Source: Stentor coeruleus
Taxonomy: Eukaryota > Ciliophora > Heterotrichea > Heterotrichida > Stentoridae
Reading direction: 5' to 3'
DNA length: 47,214 bases
Assembly: GCA_001970955.1 (NCBI GenBank)
Contig: MPUH01000535.1
Location: forward strand, 1-47,214
Below are positions 11,146 through 20,780 of this stretch, in pieces. The stretch's first letter is position 1, and the number at the start of each line of letters is the position of its first letter. The notes beneath the pieces were generated by a model that saw nothing but the letters and a program-made list of their open reading frames with translations, did no database searches and was not told the origin of the DNA. A program made the translations under genes and the position numbers.

Positions 11146-11514
11146 TTAGAATCTTTTAGCATTCAGAGGTCTTAGATAAGTCAAATTTGAGTAATATAAG
11201 AGCAATCCTGATAATATAGCAAGATCGTTGAGAAGTTGCATTGGATTTGGGGACTTTAAATTACTGTAAGTATAAACACTATATAATAAGCTTGATGCCA
11301 AAATCCAAATAGTGATTTTTACTTCCAAAAAACTCAAACTTACAAGTAAAAAATATGCTATCGAAATTACTCTCGATAGAAATTTCGGATCTTCAAAGTT
11401 GATTGCCCCAAAAAGAATCGACCCACTATTATCTATAGGATTTAAGAAAGAGTTTATTGAGGTGTACCATAGAACTCCGAATAGCATACACTTTCCAGCT
11501 AACTTAACTACCAT
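11146..11514 (-). CDS. small four-helix membrane protein, DoxX-like
   Basis: The 122-aa protein has about four hydrophobic segments, near residues 8-25, 47-65, 67-83 and 93-110. The size, the pattern of helices and the C-terminal motif LLNDLAILSGLLL resemble the DoxX/TMEM35-type small membrane proteins, where a similar NLAxxGGLLL stretch lies in the last helix. It has no catalytic signature and the family is functionally diverse. The start is the first ATG (MVVKLAG). It is divergent, at about 1 kb, from the gene at 12545. The family assignment rests on the overall pattern only. Confidence 0.55.
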   Translation of the reverse strand: MVVKLAGKCMLFGVLWYTSINSFLNPIDNSGSILFGAINFEDPKFLSRVISIAYFLLVSLSFLEVKITIWILASSLLYSVYTYSNLKSPNPMQLLNDLAILSGLLLYYSNLTYLRPLNAKRF

Positions 11515-12544
11515 TTATAAACTCTAAGAAAATGATTCAATAATTTAGCCGCTCTAAAGGAAAACTTATTTCTAGCAAGCAAAAGTTTATGACTATATTC
11601 CGCATTCAAAGAATTGTAAATAATAAATCATCTATGCTTTATGATTATCTGGCTATCAATTTAATTTTTTTGTTTCTTGTTAATGTATTCTATTCATCTA
11701 AATATATAATTTTACTTATATCTTAAACTAAATAATTTCCTTTAGATCCAAATCTACTTTTCAAATACTCTTAAACCTAAAAAAAGTATATTTTGTCAAA
11801 ATGTAGGCATATTTCCTAAATCTTAACTTTACCATGAATACAATTTTCCACAAAAGGCAAGTTTTAAACTATTTTAATCTTTAAACATGTATAATAAAGT
11901 AAACTAACCACTTCTAAAAGTATAAACTAATATTTGATCAGCTTCAATAAAATATTTACGACTATTTTGGTTTGTGCTAACAAAAACATATTTTATGTCT
12001 CTATTTCAATACAAATCAAGCTAAAGAAACTTATTATATCCAAGTTTATCTTAAAATAATGCTCATAAGAAATTCCTCACAACCTAATCTCAAAACATCA
12101 AATCAAAAATTTTGAAAACCCTCATGTAAAATCCACAAAATTTAATAAAATTTATACTGCCAAATACACTATAAAAAAAACTTAAATTATTTGAAAAGCC
12201 TTCAGCTAACTATAATTCATTATTCTAAATCATTCTAAACACTTCAAACATTATAAAAAACCCCTTTTCTTATTTTTATCCAAGCCTTATCTCTTAACTT
12301 TATCACCTTCCAACACTTTAACACAAAGTTCATGCCAAAAACCCTTCAAAAAGTTTAAAAAACTCCACCTTCACAATCTAAAAAAGACAATTCTTATGAC
12401 CTTCCTAAACCACTAAATATAATTTGCTATATAAAATTTCCAGCATCCAAAAAAAACGTATATCCTTCCAAGCAATCTTCTAATCCATTATATTTTTAGT
12501 CAACCTATACAACCACATTAAAAAATGACGTCAGATATAATAAT
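11515..12544. other. intergenic between divergent genes
   Basis: From about 12060 to the next ATG the + strand is strongly G-poor. A 45-codon ATG frame at 11589..11726 (+) with one hydrophobic segment is noted but unsupported. A perfect TGACGTCA palindrome lies at 12526..12533, just before the downstream start. Confidence 0.45.
12526..12533. promoter_or_regulatory. TGACGTCA palindrome (CRE/ATF-type) before start codon
   Basis: A perfect 8-bp palindrome identical to the animal CRE core lies 11 bp upstream of the ATG at 12545. Whether a heterotrich bZIP factor uses it is unknown; it could be chance. Confidence 0.2.
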
Positions 12545-13516
12545 ATGTCACAAGCTGATAAGCTCGTTGTTTACTACTCATGCTTCAATTACGAAATTGA
12601 TTCACAGGATTTTTCACACATAGACGACCTTAAAAACCTCTGCACAACATTTCTTAGTAATGACTGGCTTCCAAATTTCCAAAGAGAACTTGAACTTCTC
12701 AACATCAGTTTGGCAAGGTATTCTATAGAATTATGCTGTGAGGTTTACTTAAGCCTTGTTGCAAGGAATCTTCCAAATACTTATACATCGTTTAAAGACT
12801 TGTTTATTTGTGAATTGTCGTTGTCGAATATTTGGACTCCTGGCAATCCTGAGTGTTATGTTTTGAATGAGTTGCTTGAGAAATTTTATTTGATAGCTTC
12901 GACGTTTATGGTTGATCAGATTGATTGTAGTTTTAAGCTTTTGCCAAGTTTTAGGAAGAATCCAGAACTTCAGCCACTGGTAGTGGCTGAAGAAGCAGTC
13001 ACAACACTTGCTGGGAAAATCTGTCATTTTTTGAAGAAAGTCAGCCTACCTTTAGAAAATTTAATCGGCCCTGAGATATCAGCAAAAATCTCAGGATACA
13101 TTAACAGATTATCAAGCAGGGTCATCAGAACCCATCAAGTCACAAGTACATTTGTAACTAACATTATCGAAATCAAACCTTATGCAAACAATGTTAAAGT
13201 TAGAGTAATCCAACCAGCTAAAGAATTTTATGACAAAGTTATCGATTCCTGGATCACAATTTCAGATCACAGTAATTCAACATCATTTTTACTTGATGTT
13301 CGACAGAAATTCGGTTCTGATTGGAATGAAAAATATGTTTACCCAGCACTTTGCTTCTATGAAGTAGCTAAAGAAGAATGGGTTAAAGGTAAGGATATTG
13401 GGTATAATTACTTTTTAAGGAGAATGCAAGGAAGACTTATTGATATGTGGAGGCAGGCGATTATTGAAACTTCTAAAACATTTCAAGAGCACATGATAAC
13501 TAAAACTATTGTGTAA
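12545..13516 (+). CDS. hypothetical helical protein
   Basis: The 323-aa protein is predicted mostly helical with no transmembrane segment and no motif I recognise. An N-terminal half (1-130) and a C-terminal half (about 150-300) are separated by a short linker. The C-terminal half has amphipathic stretches such as LPLENLIGPEISAKISGY and KFGSDWNEKYVYPALCFYEV. It starts at the ATG following the G-poor leader; an ATG 20 bases upstream is out of frame. Early codons are rich in C and late codons in G, matching the skew gradient of neighbouring real genes, which supports it as a genuine gene. Function is unknown. Confidence 0.7.
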   Translation: MSQADKLVVYYSCFNYEIDSQDFSHIDDLKNLCTTFLSNDWLPNFQRELELLNISLARYSIELCCEVYLSLVARNLPNTYTSFKDLFICELSLSNIWTPGNPECYVLNELLEKFYLIASTFMVDQIDCSFKLLPSFRKNPELQPLVVAEEAVTTLAGKICHFLKKVSLPLENLIGPEISAKISGYINRLSSRVIRTHQVTSTFVTNIIEIKPYANNVKVRVIQPAKEFYDKVIDSWITISDHSNSTSFLLDVRQKFGSDWNEKYVYPALCFYEVAKEEWVKGKDIGYNYFLRRMQGRLIDMWRQAIIETSKTFQEHMITKTIV

Positions 13517-13845
13517 TATTTAAAGCTAGGTTTTTTTGGTTAAGAAGTATTTAATAAGTTTTTAAGATTTATGATAATTGTTGTGAATTTAAGGTATAAA
13601 ATTATTAGAAGAAGGTTTTTTTGATTATACTAATGAAGATATATAGTTTATAAGGTTTTAAGAATGAGAAGATTGATTTTTTTTTATAATTAGTGTGTTG
13701 ATATAGGAAACTATGCTTTTTGGATATGATTTTTACTAATAAAATCCTTACATTTATTAGCAAATTACTCAGAAGCATCTACTATAATCATTATGATATC
13801 CTAACATCCATCCACTTAATAAACAACAGCATTTCCGCAAACTAC
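13517..13845. other. intergenic between convergent genes
   Basis: The first 220 bases are C-poor on the + strand. The rest, next to the - gene, is G-poor. No gene is seen. Confidence 0.6.
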
Positions 13846-15159
13846 TTAATTTAATGACTCCAACTCCATTTCCATTTCGGATTCTCCAGCAAACACCCCA
13901 GCTTTTAAATATTTCTCCAACAAATTCTTCGTCCCCTGTGGTAAATCATGTTTATTCAATTCAGTAACAATATCATACTTCAAATAACTAATTTCATGCA
14001 TCTGGTGTGGTGGACGTTTAAACAAAAACACTTTAAATTTTTCATTAGCAAGAAAATTAACAGCCTGATTCCTCCATTTAACCAATAACCCAATACATTT
14101 CAATATATCATAATGAGAATTTTGAAAAGGATTAACAAGTTCATCAATCATAGGCTGAATAATATTATTAACCCTTAAATAAGCATTAATATGATCTTCA
14201 GTACATAAATTAAGTATATGATAGAAACTATGATAAAAATGCGCTTTTACACTTGAATTTACAGATTTTTGTAGTCTTCCCCAATTTCCAATAATCTGAT
14301 TGTTTGAGAATATTTTCGTAATACCATTAGGCCTTGTTGATATATATTCTAAAACATTAAGTGAGTTTTTAACACTTGCTGGATCATCAGAGCCAAGTAA
14401 TCTTATTAAGCAGGACCAGAAAGTATTGGTCATTAAATTTTCATTTCCGGTAAAGTGGAAGATTTTACCTGCAAGGACGATTAGTTTATTACGGGTATGA
14501 GGGTCGGAATCATCTTCTATAGCTTGTTGGATTATGTTGTTTATGTTATTACCTAAAAGTTTTTTGCATCCAGGTTCGGAGTTCCCTAGTTCAGCAATTA
14601 CTTCAATTACTACTAAACGAAGGAGAAGGTCGTTACCTGTTGCCATAGATATACCTGTATCGATCAACCCAGAGTTATCATAGAAGGAAAAATCGCTGGT
14701 GTTTGCTAATTCGATTACTAGCTCGAAACCCCGAACTTTTAATATAGAGTCAGAGGAATTTAGAATATCTTTTAGCGTATTGAGATATGATAATTGAGAA
14801 ATTTGCATACTGAACTTATGGACAAGGATATCTTTACATAAAGATGATTCTGTGATAGGTTCGGATACAAATATAGCGAATAATTTGTGAATTAAAGATG
14901 AGTAGTCCTGAATGGGAAACTCAATGCATTTCAAGTGTTCAAGGATAACTTTTTGTAAAGGAACTTGATTAAGAAGGGAGATAAGAGAATCTATGCCGAT
15001 TTGGTTGATGATGTTAAAGTGGTTTAATTGTGATAGATGAGATAATACGCTGATTTTATCATCATTTGAAGATATTGCAGAAAGAATCTGAGTCAAAGGA
15101 CCAGCTCGCAACAAATTTTGTGCAGTAAGCTCAGTTGGGTTTGACAGAAATTCTTCCAT
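13846..15159 (-). CDS. PSMD5: 26S proteasome assembly chaperone PSMD5 (S5b)
   Basis: The 437-aa all-helical repeat protein matches PSMD5/S5b. In that family, stretches equivalent to VRGFELVIELANTS and LLRLVVIEVIAELGN are conserved, as are IEDDSDPHTRNK in mid-protein and a KYDIVTELNK...LLEKYLKAG ending. PSMD5 is a HEAT/ARM-like chaperone that binds the base ATPase PSMC2 during assembly of the 19S regulator. It dissociates before the 26S proteasome forms. The human protein is 504 aa, so this is slightly short. It starts at the first ATG, 57 bp downstream of the stop of the next minus-strand gene. The assignment is by fold pattern and scattered identities, not by a catalytic signature. Confidence 0.75.
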   Translation of the reverse strand: MEEFLSNPTELTAQNLLRAGPLTQILSAISSNDDKISVLSHLSQLNHFNIINQIGIDSLISLLNQVPLQKVILEHLKCIEFPIQDYSSLIHKLFAIFVSEPITESSLCKDILVHKFSMQISQLSYLNTLKDILNSSDSILKVRGFELVIELANTSDFSFYDNSGLIDTGISMATGNDLLLRLVVIEVIAELGNSEPGCKKLLGNNINNIIQQAIEDDSDPHTRNKLIVLAGKIFHFTGNENLMTNTFWSCLIRLLGSDDPASVKNSLNVLEYISTRPNGITKIFSNNQIIGNWGRLQKSVNSSVKAHFYHSFYHILNLCTEDHINAYLRVNNIIQPMIDELVNPFQNSHYDILKCIGLLVKWRNQAVNFLANEKFKVFLFKRPPHQMHEISYLKYDIVTELNKHDLPQGTKNLLEKYLKAGVFAGESEMEMELESLN

Positions 15160-15216
15160 TATTATAAATTTTACAAAAAATTTAAAAATATCTTCTTTAG
15201 TCTAATATATTTATAA

Positions 15217-16632
15217 TTAACTATTATATCGCTCCAAGATATCAAGTTGTCTCTGCGCCCTAATCAGCTCAGCTGTAAATCTTTTCTCATCTCCAAGTTT
15301 CTTAGTTGAGCCAAATTTTGTCATCCCACTAGTCTTCTCAAATTCATCAATCCACATTGTTCTATTTTTCACAGCTTTCATCTCATTCACAGTTTTGATT
15401 TCATTTTTATCCATCCCAGCCTTAGCCAGTNTTTTGATTTCATTTTTATCAATCCCAACTTTAGCCAGATTATCATTTTCCCTTCTAAGTTTATCAATAA
15501 GAAAATGCCTGAATTTTTCTTCAACAAATTGATGGTACTGCATTTCTTCAAGTACATCTCTAGCATTAGATTTTTGAAAGTCTATAGAAACAGAACCTTC
15601 ATTTTGTTTTCTATTACGAACAGGTGTTGTGTTATTACTTCTTGATCCTCCTACATAAATAGATGGTTTTTGTACTGTTATTTTTCTATCAATAGGCTTT
15701 GGAGAGTTTCTAACAATATTAGGAGTTTCTTTTGTGATAGTTCTTAGAGGTGAGGATCTTGCTGGTGATGGTTGTTTAAGTGATCTTTGTGTTTGACAAG
15801 GCTTTAATGAGTTAGAATTAGGTAAAGTATTGCGTTTTGGTGGGGACTGAGGTTTAAAAATCGGTGCTTTTGCTGTAGGTTTTACAATTCTAGCTGAGGA
15901 CTCTAAGGTTTTTTTATTAACAAAGTCCGAATTAGACTTAGCCCGTGTTGTGTTCGGTATTTTAACCTCAGCATGAACTTTGTTCTCAGACAACTGGGGT
16001 TTAGCAACCACAGGGGTAGAGGTATTCATAATATCAGTCGAAGATCTCGGAAACTCAGGTAAAGGTGCCTCACCAAATCCTTCCAAAATCTCCACCTTAT
16101 AATGTTCCCTAGCATAAGCTTCATAATATTTCACCGCCCATACAATAAGATCATACAAAGCTAAGCCAGTCAAAGTTTTATCCATAGCCTTAACTTGTTC
16201 AATAGTAACTTTACTCAATAAATCATGTATTCTCTTTATAGTTTCAACTGAAATCATCTCTCTATCAATATACTCTTTTGTTCTTCTAATTACAGTAACA
16301 ACAAAGCCAGGATTTGCTAAATAATTCTTCATAGTAGATATTGCTTTGTCTATTGGGATTCTTGCATTTGGGGAGATTTTCAAACTTGCATCAACTTCAC
16401 AGTATAGTAATAAAAAACTACAGGATATGACAGCGGCTTCTCTTTGTGGACAGAGAATTTTTTTCCATATGTTTAGAACACGAGGGTTTATACGATTTAT
16501 TCTAACAAAAAGCTCGACGCTTATGTTTTGGAGAAGGGAGTGGCTTTCAGACTTTTCGGAAACTTGGGTCATAGCTCGTTCGATTGTGTTGAGAGATTTA
16601 GTTTCTTCTATTTTAGTAGGACTTGATAACAT
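15217..16632 (-). CDS. free-standing dynein-stalk-like domain protein
   Basis: The 471-aa protein has residues 40-180 that follow the microtubule-binding stalk region of dynein heavy chains. Matching features are a WKKIL...AAVISCSFLLL segment, IDKAISTMKNYLANPGF, IDREMISVETIKRIHDLL, then TIEQVKAMDKTLTGLALYDLIVWAVKYYEAY, which corresponds to the family pattern F-x-P-E-x-V...S-x-A...L-x-x-W-V-x-A...Y. No AAA module is present. A basic Ser/Pro-rich disordered part follows (200-360), then a C-terminal coiled coil. I infer a microtubule- or cilium-associated protein using an isolated stalk-like fold. An N at 15431 inside the coding region separates two 13-codon repeats and may add a false copy. Confidence 0.6.
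   Translation of the reverse strand: MLSSPTKIEETKSLNTIERAMTQVSEKSESHSLLQNISVELFVRINRINPRVLNIWKKILCPQREAAVISCSFLLLYCEVDASLKISPNARIPIDKAISTMKNYLANPGFVVTVIRRTKEYIDREMISVETIKRIHDLLSKVTIEQVKAMDKTLTGLALYDLIVWAVKYYEAYAREHYKVEILEGFGEAPLPEFPRSSTDIMNTSTPVVAKPQLSENKVHAEVKIPNTTRAKSNSDFVNKKTLESSARIVKPTAKAPIFKPQSPPKRNTLPNSNSLKPCQTQRSLKQPSPARSSPLRTITKETPNIVRNSPKPIDRKITVQKPSIYVGGSRSNNTTPVRNRKQNEGSVSIDFQKSNARDVLEEMQYHQFVEEKFRHFLIDKLRRENDNLAKVGIDKNEIKXLAKAGMDKNEIKTVNEMKAVKNRTMWIDEFEKTSGMTKFGSTKKLGDEKRFTAELIRAQRQLDILERYNS
15393..15468. repeat. 39-bp direct repeat around an N, inside coding region
   Basis: Copies 15393..15429 and 15432..15468 differ at three bases, encode LAK(A/V)G(M/I)DKNEIK twice, and keep the frame across the N at 15431. 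This is either a true 13-residue tandem repeat that broke the assembly or an unmerged overlap. Confidence 0.75.
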
Positions 16633-18309
16633 ATTTACAAATATTATGAGAATTTTAGAATTGGGGTGATAAGTTTTAAGGGTAGATTGAGAGAGGTGAT
16701 GATTTAAGAAAGAATTTTAGAGGGATTTATGAAGATGATATTTTAGAAATATTTAGGATGAGTTTTTTTATGTTTGAAATTGTGAGTAATAGGAAACTTT
16801 GGAGATGGAAGATTGTGGTTTTATTAAAGATTGTATGAGAATTTGTGTTAGAGGTTTAAGAGTTTATGTAAAAATGAAGATTTGGATTATAAGCTAAAAA
16901 ATAAATTGGCTTAGATTTAGGTATTTTATTTAAGTATGCGGAGTTAAATATTCATATGATTTGAATTCAAAATATATTAAAGTTTTTAAGTATATTTTTT
17001 TATTATAATAGTTTATCATTTTGAATTTTTACTAATGATGTAGATGCTTAGAAAAATATGAGGATTTGATAAGATAAGATAGTGCTTATAAGTTAAATAA
17101 AAAATTTAGAATTGAATCAACTATGATAATTATGTTCAAATACTTGATAACTTGCCCAATTATTATCCTAAACCATAAATACATAAAAAATAATATTTTG
17201 TCAAACTTATAATCAAATAATATTACTCTTAAAATTCAAACTATAGGAAAATTACTTATAACTTTGAACTTAAGTAAAAAAAATATTATAGTTTTTATAT
17301 AAGAAAAGTATAGTTAAATATATAAAATTCACAATCTTTTGTTTCAGAAGCTAAAACATAACCAATCTGATTTTCTTATATTTTTGCATATAAAAAGGTT
17401 AAATTTAATAGTAATTCCTATAAGAAATTTTTCAAACAGCCATTTTATAATAATTATTATGGTGGCTATGATGACTTTATGGACTAGAGTAACTGAATAC
17501 TGCTGATCCCTTGGCTGTCTGATATATAACTTTGACAAAAATATAAAACACCATCAAATTATCTGTTTCAAATCATTCATATAAATTTAACAGAGTTTTT
17601 ATATAAACTTTTTCTTGATGAGGTATAAGTAAAAAAAGAATCATGCTTTCAGCTTCCAAAGCTTTGCATGCTTTCATATGAATATTGTAATTATACCTTT
17701 ATTCTTAGATATTTTTAAGTATCTTTTTAGTTTAAAGCATCAATTTTCCATTTACTTATGCATGTTTCCATTAGATTATAACTTGGCTAATTTTTCATAG
17801 TCAATGCAAAAAAAAACACACTTTAANATGTTTCCATTAGATTATAACTTGGCTAATTTTTCATAGTCAATGCAAAAAAAAACACACTTTAAGCTTTGAA
17901 TATTCGACTTTTTAGTCACTTTATAAGGATTATTATGTTATAATTTGATGAATATGCTTTATACGTGTAAGATTTTCCACATAAAATTTTGCATGAATGG
18001 CAATCAAAAAGACATCTAATCATCACTTTGTCTATACTTAAATATATTTCCAAGCTTTCTAAGTTTATTAAGATATATTCAATCTAAAAAAAAATACTTT
18101 TTATCACAACCCATATTATCATCCTCCAACTTATTCCATTGATTACACTTAAACCTAAAAAAATCATTTTTCTCATCACATCATCAAAATTATCAACACT
18201 TTCTTCCCTTCCTAACAACTTTTACAGTACTTTATCCTCAAATTTCAACACTTTTCAATCAAAAACTTCATCTTATATCAAAATCTTATATTCTAAATCT
18301 AGATAATTA
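16633..18309. other. large intergenic region with one doubtful membrane ORF
   Basis: Bases 16633-16900 are strongly C-poor (before a - gene) and 18040-18309 G-poor (after a - gene). A minus-strand frame 17344..17580 has an ATG, one in-frame TGA at codon 9 and then 69 open hydrophobic codons; see findings. An N at 17827 lies between exact 65-bp copies (17762..17826, 17828..17892). Confidence 0.45.
17762..17892. repeat. 65-bp direct duplication flanking a single N
   Basis: Copies 17762..17826 and 17828..17892 are identical, with one N between them. This is the same assembly-junction pattern as elsewhere in the window. Confidence 0.85.
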
Positions 18310-19524
18310 CTAAAGGTTTTGAATTTTTTCCCAGCTCCTTCTATTATCTTCAATACTCTCCAAATAATCATCAATACCATCAATATGATTACCAAGTAGC
18401 ATCCATAGAGGATGTATAAACATATCAATAAACCCAATTTGATTTCTTTTAATTTTATTGATATCACTACCAATCCTCATAAACTCCGATATTGGTATAG
18501 CATTTTGTTCCTCTTTCCAAACTTGTTCATTAAATTCTTGGATAATTCTTAAAGACCAAACAGTTGCTAATTCAAATTTAAATACAGGGTTTCCAACATC
18601 ACAAGCATGTAAGACAATATCTAAAAAGCTTTGTCTATGTTCTCCGTTTTCTATGTTGAATTCTCTCATGCAACTTATAAAATGTTCCATGACAAAATTG
18701 TGTTTTGCCATGTCTGTAGCTAATACAGTTGGGATTATGATTTTTCTCATATGGGTTTGATCAGCATGGCTCATAGAACTGAGAATATCACAACCTGGAA
18801 GTTCTAAAAATTTCATTAGAGTTGCCGCGTGATGGTTTTCTAAGACGGAGATGTCATTGTATCTAACTGCTAAAGGATGTCTAGAGTTTATCATAAATAC
18901 ATTAGTAACACCAGGATGGTTTAGATCATGGCCAAGTCCAGATAGGAATAAGGCAAAGTTCTCCATAGGCAATAAGAATTTTCCAAACTTGTTGTTCTTT
19001 TCCGATAGGGTGAAAATCATTTGGCATACAGAAAACGCATGGAATAAATTGTGAAAAGGGTTGTCTTGATAATTCTCACAAACCGCGACAATAAACCTTT
19101 GCATTTTAACAATGTCTACATCAAAAGTTTTTATATGATCCCAGAATATATGTAATAAGCATTCTCGAAGTTCATCTTTTGGTTTAATGATTGTATCAAA
19201 ATCTTTGCTTCGAAGTTCCTGAAGAAGGTCATCACGTGGGATAAAAGGGTTTGATGCGTTGTATTTAAAGTGCTCTAATTTAGAAAAGTACAATGGGGCA
19301 AGGATATCATTGTGAAGGGCCTGAAGCCAGATGTTTCGACGATTTAAATCGATATCATGAAGACTAAGAAAAGTTTGATGGATAAGCTCGAGTTCTGCAT
19401 TTGATCCAACACCTTCAAATTGTAAGCCGAGCTCTCGGATTTTTGCGATTATGCGTGCTTCTTGCTCTGTTGCTTGGACAGGGTCGGAGACCTTTGGCTT
19501 TTTCACAAGAGAAGAACACCCCAT
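18310..19524 (-). CDS. cyclic-nucleotide phosphodiesterase (PDEase_I), N-terminally lipidated
   Basis: The 404-aa class I 3',5'-cyclic nucleotide phosphodiesterase hydrolyses cAMP and/or cGMP. Metal-binding and catalytic residues are present: HNLFHA (H158, H162), GHDLNHPG (H199, D200, H203), ENHH (230-232) and HACDVGNP (D309). The purine-clamping glutamine is in NQIGFIDMFIHPLW (Q362). The N-terminus, MGCSS followed by KK, is a canonical myristoylation plus palmitoylation signal, so plasma-membrane or ciliary-membrane anchoring is likely. Apart from about 110 N-terminal residues there are no regulatory GAF or PAS domains. Substrate preference cannot be read from the sequence. Confidence 0.93.
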   Translation of the reverse strand: MGCSSLVKKPKVSDPVQATEQEARIIAKIRELGLQFEGVGSNAELELIHQTFLSLHDIDLNRRNIWLQALHNDILAPLYFSKLEHFKYNASNPFIPRDDLLQELRSKDFDTIIKPKDELRECLLHIFWDHIKTFDVDIVKMQRFIVAVCENYQDNPFHNLFHAFSVCQMIFTLSEKNNKFGKFLLPMENFALFLSGLGHDLNHPGVTNVFMINSRHPLAVRYNDISVLENHHAATLMKFLELPGCDILSSMSHADQTHMRKIIIPTVLATDMAKHNFVMEHFISCMREFNIENGEHRQSFLDIVLHACDVGNPVFKFELATVWSLRIIQEFNEQVWKEEQNAIPISEFMRIGSDINKIKRNQIGFIDMFIHPLWMLLGNHIDGIDDYLESIEDNRRSWEKIQNL

Positions 19525-20138
19525 TTATTGGTGGTTTTGTATTATTTAGATATTTTAGTAAGATGGTAAGAGGAACTTTTATTATTATTTAGCTTAAGAG
19601 CAGAAATATTAATATTGTTAGCATAGTCTTTAAATAGAAATAAACAATTTTAAACATTAATATACTAATAACTAGATTTATTTTTAGTTTAAGAGTTTCT
19701 GATTATTATATACAATATTAAATTATTGCTTTATAATAATAGTAGTATCTATAATTTTTCAATCTATTTATCAGGTCCTATCAATTATAATTTTTTCATA
19801 TTGGATTAACTTGGTTTGAAGCCTCTTCACTACTAACGAATAGTAAAGAGTCTTTTACAATTAATTTCACTTTTAGTCATGCAAAACCTTTCCTTTCAGC
19901 AAGTTTTTCAAGTTCTTATTGAGTGAAAATATTAATAATTACTAATATTTTTTTAAAATAAAAGTAAGCCTATAAAAAAGATATTAGCACTTCCAGTAAT
20001 TTTCATATATTTTATCTAAAACAATCAAAAAATCTCTTCATTCCCATTGCAAAATTTATTGAATCCTCAAAATCAAGTGAAAATACGGTTAATCCTGTTA
20101 GGGGTCCTTAAGACCTCTTTCTCCAATTTTCCATTTTA
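19525..20138. other. intergenic between divergent genes
   Basis: Mostly AT-rich; the last 170 bases are C-biased on the + strand, as before other + genes. Around 19770-19920 composition is richer, and the minus strand shows broken protein-like frames without a usable ATG. No gene can be supported. Confidence 0.45.
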
Positions 20139-20780
20139 ATGTACATCCCTAGCCCAATACATAATATGGAGGAGAATTCATTTATCAACTTCGATGAAGG
20201 CCGTAAATTTATTTCAAACGACCTTTTCCAGCTTCAAGCAGACCCTATGTTGTTATATAAAGATAATCAAAACGAGCACCAGTTTCTTTTAAAAAGATTT
20301 TATGAAGTAGAGCTCCAGTCTTCTAAAAAATCCCTACAAGACGCTTGCGCTAAGAAAGACCGCAAAGAGTTGAATAGAAAGGCTAGAACTTTAAAAATAA
20401 CAAGTTCTTATATTGGAGCTGTAACATGTGGAAAACTATCAGAACGTCTTGAATTATTATGTGCAGACTGGAAAGTGCCTGAGAAACGAATCTTAGATTC
20501 TGCTGATGAATTGATGAATCATTTAGATTGTCTTCACAAGTATTTGAGTAATTATTTCAATTGTGAAGCGGGGAGAAATGCGTTAAAGATAAAAAGTGAG
20601 TCTGGGGCTGGGAGTTCATGTGATAGGGATTTTAAAGAAGAAACGTCAACCTCGACAAAAAAATCACTTGTCCCTCCTAAGTCTAGACTTATGGGTATTG
20701 ATTTTTCATGCTATTATGAGGATGATGAAATCGATACTCTGGATGATTTCAGTAATCAGTGGAGATGTATTGTCATATAA
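20139..20780 (+). CDS. degenerate histidine-phosphotransfer (HPt) protein with CaaX tail
   Basis: The 213-aa protein (or 204 aa from the ATG at 20166) has residues about 45-135 that fit a four-helix HPt domain. The diagnostic segment KARTLKITSSYIGA (81-94), followed by LSERLE, aligns with the HPt consensus AHTLKGSSxxIGA...LE. The phosphorylatable His is replaced by Arg (R83) and the Gly after Lys is lost. It therefore cannot carry out His phosphotransfer and is a pseudo-HPt, perhaps a scaffold or an inhibitor of a multistep phosphorelay. It ends CIVI, a good CaaX prenylation box. A disordered acidic linker separates domain and tail. It is unrelated in strand and spacing to its neighbours. Confidence 0.7.
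   Translation: MYIPSPIHNMEENSFINFDEGRKFISNDLFQLQADPMLLYKDNQNEHQFLLKRFYEVELQSSKKSLQDACAKKDRKELNRKARTLKITSSYIGAVTCGKLSERLELLCADWKVPEKRILDSADELMNHLDCLHKYLSNYFNCEAGRNALKIKSESGAGSSCDRDFKEETSTSTKKSLVPPKSRLMGIDFSCYYEDDEIDTLDDFSNQWRCIVI

Noticed and set aside
19770-19925. Possible small minus-strand gene (ELEKLAERKGFA, then VKDSLLFVSSEEASNQV)
   Set aside because: It is interrupted by TGA, has no ATG in frame, and no valid 15-16-nt intron joins the parts.
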